64,000 nucleotides of DNA from Aldehydirespirator sp965200005 (GTDB taxonomy: Bacteria > Actinomycetota > Acidimicrobiia > Acidimicrobiales > Aldehydirespiratoraceae): the NCBI GenBank assembly GCA_965200005.1, contig OZ241331.1, positions 3,407,828-3,471,827 of the forward strand, read 5' to 3'. Shown here piece by piece: positions 1 through 7,828 of this stretch (position 1 is the first letter of the stretch; each line of letters starts with the position of its first letter). The notes below the pieces were generated by a model. It was not told the origin of the DNA. It ran no database searches and worked only from the letters and a program-made list of their open reading frames with translations. Both the position numbers and the translations under genes were made by a program.

Positions 1-1332
1 GAGGGTGGAGGTTGCTACCAGGCCACGAAGTTCGCCGCGCTTGAGTTCATCTTCAATCAGCAGGCGACGCTGGCGCGACAGCGAACCGTGGTGAGCCTTG
101 ACCAACTCGAAGCCATCGGTTGATCCAGTGCCGACCTGCTCGTCACCAGCAGCAACTAGCGCTGCAACAGGATCAATCCGTGACGGCCCTCGACCCTCGG
201 AACTCGCGACTCCCGCAGCAGCGTCGCTAGTAGCTGCATCTGCGGACGTGATGGGGCCGGAAACCGAGTCAGTACGAGTCTCCACTGCGTCCTCGTCCGT
301 CGCAGCGACTTGAGCGTCGGCATACATCTCGTTCAAACGGGCGGCTAGCCGTTCCGACAACCGGCGAGCGTTGGAAAAGATCAGGGTTGACTGGTGTGAG
401 AGAACTAGCTCGAGTAGCCGGGGGTGGATGGCGGGCCAGATGCTGCGCCGCAGAGGCGCAGCCGCAGCACCGGCAGACGCTGGAGCCTCGACCATCTCTC
501 CCAGAGACGACATGTCAGCAACCGGCACCACGACCTGCACATCAAGTTCTTTGCGTGCCGCCGGCTTGATCACGGTTACCGGCCGGGGCACCGCCACGCC
601 ATCGCCGCCCGCGACAAATCCACCCAAGAAGCGAGCAATTTCCGACAGCGGACGCTGCGTCGCCGATAATGCAATGCGCTGAGGTGAGCGGGCCGTGAGC
701 TCTTCCAGACGCTCAAGTGAGACCATCAGATGCGTTCCGCGTTTGGTAGCGGCTACGGCGTGGATCTCGTCGATGATCACATGCTCGACGGTGGCGAGGG
801 TCTCACGGGCACGGCTGGTGAGCATCAAGAACAGCGACTCGGGGGTCGTGATCAAGATGTTGGGGGGACGGCGGATCAGTTTGCGACGCTCGTCGGTGGA
901 AGTGTCACCGGTACGCACACCGACCGTGGGCTCATGTACAGACGCGCCCAAACGTTCGGCCGCAAACCCGATGCCGGCCAGCGGCGCACGCAGGTTCTTC
1001 TGAACATCCACCGCAAGCGCCCGCAGCGGGGACACATACAGGACACGTGTGCCCAGCGGGGACGCCGGTAACGCTGGGGGTCCCGGTGACTTTGAAGCAC
1101 CGGAACCCCCAGTCCACCCGCCGTCTCTAGATTTGCCGCCGGTCATGAGCCGGTCAATTGCCCATAAGAAAGCTGCGAGCGTCTTGCCGGTACCGGTCGG
1201 GGCGCAGATCAGGGTGTGATCTCCGGCAGCAATGGCAGGCCATCCCTCGGCCTGGGGTGGCGTAGCTTCTACAAAGGTCGACTGGAACCACACACGGGTG
1301 GGCTCAGAGAAGGCAGCAAGTGGATCGACCAT
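1..1332 (-). CDS. lhr: Lhr-like DEAD/DEAH-box helicase, N-terminal part (cut by window edge)
   Basis: ATP-dependent superfamily 2 helicase of the Lhr family, a nucleic-acid translocase linked to DNA repair. Reading the minus strand from ATG at 1332 gives 444 open codons running off the left edge. Visible motifs are Walker A APTGTGKT at about residues 44-51, the Walker B box DEIH near 188, SAT near 222 and, in the second RecA domain, HHGSLS and the VATSTL segment at the edge. The first RecA domain holds a Gly/Pro-rich insert (about 65-95) and the second an Ala/Ser/Thr-rich insert of some 55 residues (about 325-385), neither typical of the family core. The C-terminal two thirds of the protein lie outside the window. 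It is divergent from the DtxR gene at 1476. Family call is secure; exact start is likely but a TTG codon precedes it. Confidence 0.85.
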   Translation of the reverse strand, partial: MVDPLAAFSEPTRVWFQSTFVEATPPQAEGWPAIAAGDHTLICAPTGTGKTLAAFLWAIDRLMTGGKSRDGGWTGGSGASKSPGPPALPASPLGTRVLYVSPLRALAVDVQKNLRAPLAGIGFAAERLGASVHEPTVGVRTGDTSTDERRKLIRRPPNILITTPESLFLMLTSRARETLATVEHVIIDEIHAVAATKRGTHLMVSLERLEELTARSPQRIALSATQRPLSEIARFLGGFVAGGDGVAVPRPVTVIKPAARKELDVQVVVPVADMSSLGEMVEAPASAGAAAAPLRRSIWPAIHPRLLELVLSHQSTLIFSNARRLSERLAARLNEMYADAQVAATDEDAVETRTDSVSGPITSADAATSDAAAGVASSEGRGPSRIDPVAALVAAGDEQVGTGSTDGFELVKAHHGSLSRQRRLLIEDELKRGELRGLVATSTL

Positions 1333-1475
1333 CAACGGCTCACCGTACTTGTGCCCTGTGACACCAGCCCCTCTGGCACGAGTCTTTGGCACTTGTGCCA
1401 GCCACAGCCGCCATACACCACACGACGCCGTCCCTGACGGGCAGCATCGCAGCCAGTGCAATAACGTAAGGCTTG

Positions 1476-2207
1476 ATGTCATCCACGACGGCCACCGCCG
1501 ACCGCCAAACATCGTCGGCACCTGAGCCCGAGACGCCTTATGAGTCTCCCGAGTGGCATCCCGCGTTCGAGGAGTACTGCGAGACCATCTTCGAACTTGC
1601 TGAGGATGACCTTGATGTCATTCAGGCTCGCATCGCCGATCGACTCGACATATCAAGACCAGCCGTGTCGGAGATGATCCGCAAGATGCAGACCGAGGGC
1701 CTCGTCAAGAAAGGTCGGGGCACCATCAAGCTGACCACCGCGGGCCACTCGCTGGCCGAAACAGTCGTGCGGCGTCACCGCATCGCCGAATGCTTCCTGA
1801 CAGACGTGCTCGGGCTGTCGTGGGCCGACGCTCACCAGGAAGCCGGCAAATGGGAACACATCATCTCGCCTCGAGTCGAGCAAGCCATGCTCAGGGTGCT
1901 TGAGGATCCCACCACGTGCCCGCATGGCAATCCAATCCCAGGTTCGGGATATGACCCACCCGAGATGGTCTCCCTGAGTTCGCTCAAGGTCAGCAAGCGT
2001 TTCACAGTGCAGCGCATCCCTGAGGAACTGGAGTTTCAGCCCGGGATGTTGGACTTCTTAGAAGAAGCCAATGTGGTACCCGGTGCGACCGGCAACGTAG
2101 TTGCACGCTCTCCCGATGGCACGATCACACTTGAGGTTGCTGGTAGCCCGGTCGGGCTGAGCGACTACGCCGCCTCACGGATCCTGGTTTCAGCGCCAAG
2201 CACGTAG
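1476..2207 (+). CDS. DtxR/IdeR/MntR-family metal-dependent transcriptional regulator
   Basis: Predicted metal-sensing repressor (243 aa). An N-terminal winged helix-turn-helix (about residues 30-95, with SRPAVSEMIRKM as recognition region) is followed by the metal-binding/dimerisation helices and a C-terminal SH3-like FeoA domain (about 170-240). Ligands matching DtxR His79 and Glu83 are seen in RHRIAE, and His98, Glu105, His106 in the segment AHQEAGKWEH. The position of DtxR Cys102 is Gly, so the primary metal site is altered and metal preference (Fe versus Mn) cannot be assigned. The start is the ATG at 1476, three bases after an in-frame TTG; AAGG lies just upstream. The gene is divergent from the Lhr-like helicase, and no siderophore or metal transport gene is next to it. 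Family confident, regulon unknown. Confidence 0.87.
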   Translation: MSSTTATADRQTSSAPEPETPYESPEWHPAFEEYCETIFELAEDDLDVIQARIADRLDISRPAVSEMIRKMQTEGLVKKGRGTIKLTTAGHSLAETVVRRHRIAECFLTDVLGLSWADAHQEAGKWEHIISPRVEQAMLRVLEDPTTCPHGNPIPGSGYDPPEMVSLSSLKVSKRFTVQRIPEELEFQPGMLDFLEEANVVPGATGNVVARSPDGTITLEVAGSPVGLSDYAASRILVSAPST

Positions 2208-2223
2208 AGCCGAACACCTGGCC

Positions 2224-2258
2224 CCGGGCAAGCCCGCGCCTCCGTCAGGCTTGCCCGG
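2224..2258 (+). terminator. Hairpin after the DtxR gene, probable terminator
   Basis: Perfect 11-bp inverted repeat, CCGGGCAAGCC (2224-2234) and GGCTTGCCCGG (2248-2258), separated by a 13-nt loop, starting 16 bases after the DtxR stop codon. No run of T follows, so it may be a weak or Rho-assisted terminator rather than a classical intrinsic one. Confidence 0.55.
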
Positions 2259-2336
2259 CAACGCTCGGTGCCAAGCCACGCGCCCCACAACGCCAGGAGC
2301 AGGTTGAAGCGCTTTGGCCTGCCCCGCAATTGCTGT

Positions 2337-2361
2337 GGTACTTTGACCACATCAAAGTACC
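2337..2361. promoter_or_regulatory. 25-bp perfect palindrome, candidate operator of the NMT1-type ABC/dioxygenase operon
   Basis: GGTACTTTGA (2337-2346) and TCAAAGTACC (2352-2361) form perfect 10-bp arms around a 5-bp spacer. It lies 60 bases upstream of the start codon of the binding-protein gene at 2421, where a repressor or activator site would be expected. No T tract follows, so a terminator is less likely. A shorter TTTGA-N5-TCAAA core recurs at 18865-18879. Confidence 0.5.
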
Positions 2362-2420
2362 GGCCGTCGTGACACATCACGGCCGCGGGCTGTCGACGGA
2401 GTCGACAAGGAGGGACCCAC

Positions 2421-3461
2421 ATGCCAGCAAACCAATTCTCTAGACGTACGTTCCTCGGCGGTACAGCAGCCGGGGCTGGGTTACTCCTGGGAGGCAGCAG
2501 CCTGCTCGCTGCCTGCTCAGGCGCGGACGAGCCCACCGAGGCCGCCTTGACGCCTGTCAACTTCCAGTTGAGTTGGTTCGACTCGGTTCAGTTTGGTGGC
2601 TCATACCTCGCCCACGAGCGGGGCTACTACGAGCGCTACGGCCTTGATGTGTCACTGGTTCCCGGTGGCCCGGGAGTCTCACCAGACGCCGCGGTCGCAG
2701 CTGGACAGGCGCTGATGGGCATTTCGGCCGCGAACTTTGCCGGCCAGTCCGTGGCCGATGGCGCACCCTTCAAGATCGTTGGAGTCGCCATGCAGCGCAA
2801 CCCCTTCGTGATCGCCTCGCTAAGCGACAACCCTGTGAATGAACCAAGGGACCTGGAAGGCACAAGGCTCGGGATGGCGTTCAACAACCAGCTCGACCTT
2901 GAGTTGCTTGCTTCGCTCAACGGTGTTGACTTGTCCCAGGTTGAGGTCATCACAAGCGACTACGACCCTGCACCTCTAGTTAACGGTGAAGTTGACAGCC
3001 TGTTGTGCTGGCTAACGGATCTGCCGGTGGCGATGACGGTTCAGGGCATCGACAACACAACGATGCTCTTTGCCGATTTCGGCTACGCGGTTCATAGCCA
3101 GACCTACATCGTTACCGAAGACAGTCTCGCAAATCACAGGGATCAGATCGTTGGCCTGCTCAAGGGTGAGATCCTCGGTTGGCAGGATCACAGGGCCGAA
3201 CCCGAGGTCTCGGCGCAGGTCACGGTCGATCGCTTCCCCGACGCTGGCATGGATCTTGAGACGGAGACGGTCAAGGCTTCTGAGTTCACCAAGCTCATGT
3301 TTAGCGATGTGACCGATGCATCTGGATTCCTTTGGTGGACCGACTCATCGGTGCAAGACAACATTCGTGTGTTGAAGGCGCTCGGTGTAGAGGTGACCGA
3401 AGATCTGTGGGATCGTTCTCTGCTTGAAGAGATCTACGCGGACGGTACTGTCCTGGCGTGA
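2421..3461 (+). CDS. ABC transporter substrate-binding lipoprotein, NMT1/THI5-like (SsuA/ThiY/TauA superfamily)
   Basis: Extracytoplasmic solute receptor (346 aa) of a small-molecule importer. The N terminus has a twin-arginine motif SRRTFLGG followed by a hydrophobic stretch and lipobox LAAC (about residues 29-32), so it is probably exported folded by Tat and lipid-anchored. The mature part has the NMT1/THI5 fold signatures: FQLSWFDSVQFGG near the start, GYYERYGLDV, and the internal DLEGTRLGM segment. Relatives bind pyrimidine precursors, riboflavin, nitrate, sulfonates or aromatic acids; the linked Rieske dioxygenase makes an aromatic or heterocyclic ligand attractive, but this is inference. 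A strong Shine-Dalgarno AAGGAGGG (2407-2414) sits 6 bases before the ATG. First gene of a six-gene operon reaching 8693, preceded by a 25-bp palindrome. Confidence 0.85.
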   Translation: MPANQFSRRTFLGGTAAGAGLLLGGSSLLAACSGADEPTEAALTPVNFQLSWFDSVQFGGSYLAHERGYYERYGLDVSLVPGGPGVSPDAAVAAGQALMGISAANFAGQSVADGAPFKIVGVAMQRNPFVIASLSDNPVNEPRDLEGTRLGMAFNNQLDLELLASLNGVDLSQVEVITSDYDPAPLVNGEVDSLLCWLTDLPVAMTVQGIDNTTMLFADFGYAVHSQTYIVTEDSLANHRDQIVGLLKGEILGWQDHRAEPEVSAQVTVDRFPDAGMDLETETVKASEFTKLMFSDVTDASGFLWWTDSSVQDNIRVLKALGVEVTEDLWDRSLLEEIYADGTVLA

Positions 3462-3499
3462 CGGCGAGCCTGAACGGCCTGATCAGCGTTACAACCTAG

Positions 3500-4303
3500 A
3501 TGCCCCGCCGCGGGGTGCCGGTGCGAGTCACCGGTGTCGGCCGCACATTCAGCCTTGGCGCTGACGAGATCGTCGCTTTGGATGAGCTCGACATGGACGT
3601 GGCACCCGGTGGGTTCACGGCGCTGATCGGCCCGTCAGGATGTGGCAAGTCAACAGCGCTGCGGTTGATGGCCGGTCTGGACAGCCCCGATAGGGGCAGC
3701 ATCGACATGAACGGTTCGTCGCCCGACGAGATGCGCCGAGGTCAGCGAATTGGAATCGCGTTTCAGGACGCGTCACTGTTGCCGTGGCGCACCGTGTCGA
3801 CAAACATCCGTCTGGCTCTTGAACTCGTCGGTCGGCGCGGCGAGACTGCCGCGGTAGACGAACTGATCGAACTTGTCGGCTTACAGCGCTTTGAGAAGGC
3901 TCGACCGGCGCAGCTATCAGGTGGCATGCGCCAGCGAGTTGCGATTGCACGTTCGCTGGTCACCGAACCCGACTTGCTGTTGCTGGATGAACCGTTTGGC
4001 GCACTTGATGCGCTGACACGCCAGCAACTCAACGACGAGTTGCAACGGATCTGGACTGCCCGTGGCACGACCACCTTGCTGGTAACCCACTCGATCCCTG
4101 AGGCGGTGTACGTGGCTGACGAGGTGCTGGTGATGTCACCCCGCCCGGGCCGGGTGGTATCGCGCCACATCATCAATTTCGAGAGACCGCGCACACGTGA
4201 GCTGCTGCTTAGTGACGCGTTCCACGCCGAGGTTCAGCAAGTGTCGGACAGCCTGTATCGATCCGAAGGCCAGGTAGTACGACTCGGCTCGACATCCGGC
4301 TAG
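3500..4303 (+). CDS. ABC transporter ATPase, nitrate/sulfonate/taurine type (SsuB/TauB-like)
   Basis: Cytoplasmic energising subunit (267 aa) for the importer encoded by its neighbours. Clear motifs: Walker A GPSGCGKST at about residues 42-50, Q-loop in AFQDASLLPW, signature LSGGMRQR at about 138-145, Walker B LLLLDEPFGALD and the H-loop in LLVTHS. Length and sequence are those of the NitT/TauT family. An in-frame TAG lies immediately before the ATG at 3500, so translation cannot begin earlier; no clear ribosome binding site is visible, and the 38-base gap after the binding-protein gene suggests coupled or weak translation. It should pair with the fused permease at 4321. Function is secure, substrate is not. 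Confidence 0.9.
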   Translation: MPRRGVPVRVTGVGRTFSLGADEIVALDELDMDVAPGGFTALIGPSGCGKSTALRLMAGLDSPDRGSIDMNGSSPDEMRRGQRIGIAFQDASLLPWRTVSTNIRLALELVGRRGETAAVDELIELVGLQRFEKARPAQLSGGMRQRVAIARSLVTEPDLLLLDEPFGALDALTRQQLNDELQRIWTARGTTTLLVTHSIPEAVYVADEVLVMSPRPGRVVSRHIINFERPRTRELLLSDAFHAEVQQVSDSLYRSEGQVVRLGSTSG

Positions 4304-4320
4304 CTGCCGACTAACGCCAA

Positions 4321-5910
4321 GTGGGAGCGACATCCCAGCCAAGAGCACGATCACAAGCTTCTTCTAGCCTGCTGAGCGTAGGCGTCGCTGTCGGGTTCCT
4401 TGTCGTCTGGGAGTTGGCAGCACGAACCATCTTCGCAGGTTCGTACCGACTGTCTCCTCCCACAGCCGTGGTGGTCGAGTTCTTTGAGTTCCCCGGGCTC
4501 TACCTGCGCAACTTGTGGCACTCGACACGCACGGCGTTGTGGGGGTTCCTGTGGGGCAACATTGCAGCGATAACGCTGGCAGCGGTGTCGTCTCTGGTGC
4601 CTCCGCTGCGCCGCAGCATCTCGGCAATCTCACTGACGACGTTTTGTCTTCCGTTTATCGCGGTAGCGCCGATCCTTCGGTTGATCACCGGCCCCGGAAA
4701 CGGCACACCGATCGCTCTTTCGGCGTTGGCAGTGTTCTTCACTACTTACGTCGCAGCCTTGCTCGGGTTCGACATGGCTCCCTCAAGTGCGCTTGATGTG
4801 GTGCGTTCCTATGGCCGCGGGCGTATGGCCGCCTTCACAACAGTCCGGTTGCGGGCCTCGCTTCCAGCCATGTTTGCAGGTCTGCAGATCGCTGCCCCTG
4901 CAGCGTTTCTCGGGGCTGTTGTTGGCGAGTTCACCGGCGCTCATCGAGGCCTGGGAATACTCACCGTGCGAGCACTTGGCGCTCTGCAAACAGACCGCAT
5001 CTGGGTGGTCGCAGTGATGTCCACGATCGTGGCGACAGGCGGCTACATCCTCGTTGGCGCGCTAGGGCGCCGTCTGTGTCCCTGGGCGCCACCAATCGAC
5101 ATCGGGATGGCAACTACAGAGAAACAGGAACCAGGAGTTCTCAACCGGACGCTGGCCCTGGCAGCGCCGATAGTTGTGGTCTTTGCCTTCTGGTACGCGT
5201 TCTTGTGGGTGTTCTCGATCAAGCCCTACTTTGCGAAGACGCCCCTGGATGTGTGGGCGGAACTGTTCACCAATGCCGACTCTGAAGAGACTCGCTCGGC
5301 CGTGTTCGGGGCGCTAGGCACGACCCTGTGGACGACCTCACTCGGTTACGTGGTAGGACTCGTTGGTGCTCTGGTTGTAGCGGTCGTGTTCATCGTCGTG
5401 CCGTGGCTTGAACGTGCGTTGATGCCCCTAGCAGTCGCGCTGCGTTCGATCCCAATCATCGTGACGACGCCTGTGATCATCTTGTTTGTGGGCCGCAACG
5501 TCTTGACCACCACAGCGATTGTGGCCGTGATGTCGTTCTTCCCGACTCTGGTCAACTGCTATGCCGCCATGCGGCGGACGCCGCAGGGAGTGCTTGATGT
5601 TCTCAAGAGCTACCACGCCGGATCCGCGGCCTACGTGCGCAACGCTTATCTACCTTCGGCAGTACCGGCGCTACTTGCTTCGGCGCGCATTGCCGTTCCC
5701 ACATCGCTGCTCGGAGCAACCGTGGCCGAGTGGCTAGCAACGGGCGACGGGATCGGTGCCGTCATGGTGATCGCATTTACACGTAACGACTACAACGTGT
5801 TGTGGGTATCGGTTGCAGTGCTGACGATCGTGGCGGTGATCGGATACTGGTTGGTGGCAGCCGTTGAGGTGCGGACCATCAACCGAATGGCACCTGGGGT
5901 ATCTCGATGA
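4321..5910 (+). CDS. Two ABC permease domains fused in one polypeptide (SsuC/ThiX-like)
   Basis: Inner-membrane channel of the NMT1-type importer, 529 aa, about twice the usual 250-280. Each half carries a full binding-protein-dependent permease domain with its own EAA-type coupling loop: the first near residues 165-210 (ending GAVVGEF), the second near 430-470 (ending GATVAEW). The halves are joined around residues 255-270 by a short hydrophilic linker. The fusion therefore supplies both membrane domains of the transporter and may form a pseudo-heterodimer, while related systems use two copies of one subunit. The start is GTG at 4321, 17 bases after the ATPase gene, without clear Shine-Dalgarno. 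Its stop overlaps the next start as ATGA (5907-5910), implying translational coupling with the dioxygenase genes. Confidence 0.88.
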   Translation: MGATSQPRARSQASSSLLSVGVAVGFLVVWELAARTIFAGSYRLSPPTAVVVEFFEFPGLYLRNLWHSTRTALWGFLWGNIAAITLAAVSSLVPPLRRSISAISLTTFCLPFIAVAPILRLITGPGNGTPIALSALAVFFTTYVAALLGFDMAPSSALDVVRSYGRGRMAAFTTVRLRASLPAMFAGLQIAAPAAFLGAVVGEFTGAHRGLGILTVRALGALQTDRIWVVAVMSTIVATGGYILVGALGRRLCPWAPPIDIGMATTEKQEPGVLNRTLALAAPIVVVFAFWYAFLWVFSIKPYFAKTPLDVWAELFTNADSEETRSAVFGALGTTLWTTSLGYVVGLVGALVVAVVFIVVPWLERALMPLAVALRSIPIIVTTPVIILFVGRNVLTTTAIVAVMSFFPTLVNCYAAMRRTPQGVLDVLKSYHAGSAAYVRNAYLPSAVPALLASARIAVPTSLLGATVAEWLATGDGIGAVMVIAFTRNDYNVLWVSVAVLTIVAVIGYWLVAAVEVRTINRMAPGVSR

Positions 5911-6509
5911 CCGCTACCACACGTGACCTTGCGGAGTCGGTGTCCGCTATATCCCGTTCATCTATATCTCGTACATCCCACGCTGTGCTTGATCGATACG
6001 ACGAACTCGCAACCCTTGTGACTGATGTTGCGAGGCGACCGCGATGCGATCCGCACGCAACTTCAGCCGCATCGGCAGTGATCCTGCTCGAGGCTCGCCT
6101 GCTTGACGCCGGACGTTTTGCAGATTGGCTTGAATTGTGGAGCGACGAGGCAGTCTTGTGGGTGCCGCTGAGCGCACCGGCACATCCCGGTACCGATCAG
6201 TCGTTGCTGTTGGATGACCGGCGACGCCTGGTTGAGCGAGTCGCCTGGCGCCTTGACGAGTCCGCTTGGGGACAGCAGCCCCCATCACTCACCACCCGCA
6301 TCATCGGTGGAATCGAGGCATGGCCAACAAGCACGGGCATCATCGCACGCTCGTCACTACTGATCGCCGAGCAGCGTCACGGTCGACACCAGCAACTTGC
6401 CGGTCACCAGATCCACGAATTTGTGGGGAGCACGCTGCGTGTTCGCAGCAAGATCCTGTTGATGCCCGCTTTGAGCACCGGCGTTCGTAACCCGAGCTTC
6501 CTGCTGTGA
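5907..6509 (+). CDS. Aromatic-ring-hydroxylating dioxygenase beta subunit
   Basis: Small structural subunit (200 aa) of a two-component-type Rieske oxygenase, with an NTF2/SnoaL-like cone fold. Family features include EARLLDAGRFADWLELW near residue 55-70 and the LTTRIIGG and HEFVG strands later on. It has no redox centre of its own and would build an alpha3beta3 enzyme with the product of the next gene. Starting ATG overlaps the permease stop (ATGA) and its stop overlaps the alpha start (TGATG). The beta-before-alpha order is the reverse of most described systems. The first 45 residues, rich in Ser and Thr, are not conserved in the family, so a later start is possible. No ferredoxin or reductase gene is present nearby. 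Confidence 0.82.
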   Translation: MTATTRDLAESVSAISRSSISRTSHAVLDRYDELATLVTDVARRPRCDPHATSAASAVILLEARLLDAGRFADWLELWSDEAVLWVPLSAPAHPGTDQSLLLDDRRRLVERVAWRLDESAWGQQPPSLTTRIIGGIEAWPTSTGIIARSSLLIAEQRHGRHQQLAGHQIHEFVGSTLRVRSKILLMPALSTGVRNPSFLL

Positions 6510-7828
6510 TGCCTCGACTGAACGCAAGCCACCTCGCTACGGATTTCAACTACCTGGTGCAGCCGCATCGGGTGCATCGCCGCATCTACACCGACCCGGC
6601 GATCTTCGGGCTCGAGATGACAAGGGTGTTCGCGGCCTCATGGTGCTACGTCGGTCACACCAGCGAAATCCCCAAGCCGGGCGACTATCGCACATTGACG
6701 CTGGGCGGTCGGCCGGTGATGCTTGTTCGAGGGCGAGATCGTTCAGTGAACGTGCTGCTCAACCGTTGTGCGCATCGCGGCACTGTGGTTGCTGCGGAAG
6801 CACACGGTTGCGCCAAGCGATTCGTCTGCCCTTATCACGGCTGGAGTTACGGCACCGATGGACATCTGCTAGCCATCCCATTCCCCGGCGATCATCCAGT
6901 CAAGGACTACTCGACCCTGTCATTAGGACGGCTAGAAGTTGCCGAGTATCGAGGCTTTGTCTTTGCGACCCTCAACGCCGACCCCGAACCGCTTGAGGAT
7001 TGGCTGGGCGATGCTCGTGAGGCACTCGATCTGATCATTAACCGCCACCCAGAGGGCGAGTTGGCCGTGATGGGATCGCCTCAAATACTGGAGTTCGCAG
7101 GCAACTGGAAGCTGTCATGGGACAACGCCGCCGACGGTCTGCACGCAACCTTCGCGCATCACTCCTACAACACACTCGGCGAGACAGTTGATGTGGAAAC
7201 GGTGCTCGCCCGTGATCCGGGCTCAACACCAATGGTGTCCAAAGCGCTTCCTAATGGTCACATGGTCGTCGACCAGCGACCCGGCATCCCCCAAGGCCCC
7301 TGGGCGACCATGCGCAAGGTGCCGTTCCGCGAACCTCTCGAATCGGAGTTGATACGCACTGGTCACGCCGATCGACTGGATCTAGCCACCGGCAGCATGG
7401 TGAACCTGTCGCTGTTCCCGAACCTGATCTTCGTGGGCAACCAACTGTTGGTCGTGGAACCCGTTGCCTATGACCGCACCCGGTTGCATCTGTGGCTCAC
7501 CTCAGCCCCCAAAGCTCCGCCGGAAGTTGACCTGCTGCGCCTACGGGTTGACGAAGACTTCGTCAACTTTGGAACACCCGACGATCTCGACATGTTTGAA
7601 CGAGTCCAGCGGGGTCTGTCGATCCCTGAGATGGAGTGGATCGACATGAGCCGCGGGCTGCCAGACACCAACGGCGACTCGGCCTCCGCTCACATCGGTT
7701 CGGGGGAAACACCCACTGCGGCAGGCGGGGCGATCACAGGTCCGATCACGTCTGAAGCGCCGCAGCGCCGATACCTGGCGCATTACGCCAAGTTGATGAC
7801 AACACCAGCCGAAACCCGTGCCCGCTGA
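6509..7828 (+). CDS. Rieske non-haem iron dioxygenase alpha (catalytic) subunit
   Basis: Catalytic subunit (439 aa) that would dihydroxylate or oxidatively attack an aromatic or related substrate with O2 and electrons from an unlinked ferredoxin/reductase. The Rieske [2Fe-2S] site is complete: Cys87-x-His89 and Cys107-x2-His110, with 17 residues between. The mononuclear iron site follows at about 195-215 in NAADGLHATFAHH (bridging Asp, two His). An in-frame GTG at 6506 precedes the chosen ATG at 6509; the ATG shares a base with the beta stop. The distal part of the last 40 residues is Gly/Ala/Thr-rich and probably flexible. Family call is firm; substrate is unknown, but co-transcription with an NMT1-type importer suggests the imported molecule is oxidised directly. 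Confidence 0.9.
   Translation: MPRLNASHLATDFNYLVQPHRVHRRIYTDPAIFGLEMTRVFAASWCYVGHTSEIPKPGDYRTLTLGGRPVMLVRGRDRSVNVLLNRCAHRGTVVAAEAHGCAKRFVCPYHGWSYGTDGHLLAIPFPGDHPVKDYSTLSLGRLEVAEYRGFVFATLNADPEPLEDWLGDAREALDLIINRHPEGELAVMGSPQILEFAGNWKLSWDNAADGLHATFAHHSYNTLGETVDVETVLARDPGSTPMVSKALPNGHMVVDQRPGIPQGPWATMRKVPFREPLESELIRTGHADRLDLATGSMVNLSLFPNLIFVGNQLLVVEPVAYDRTRLHLWLTSAPKAPPEVDLLRLRVDEDFVNFGTPDDLDMFERVQRGLSIPEMEWIDMSRGLPDTNGDSASAHIGSGETPTAAGGAITGPITSEAPQRRYLAHYAKLMTTPAETRAR

Noticed and set aside
98..1117. Several plus and minus open frames over the left end
   Set aside because: They are shadows of the Lhr-like helicase, whose minus-strand frame is open from 1332 to the edge and contains all helicase motifs.
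2208..2420. TPP, FMN or other riboswitch upstream of the NMT1-type operon
   Set aside because: No CTGAGA-type thi-box or RFN core is present; the region is explained by a terminator-like hairpin and the 25-bp palindrome.
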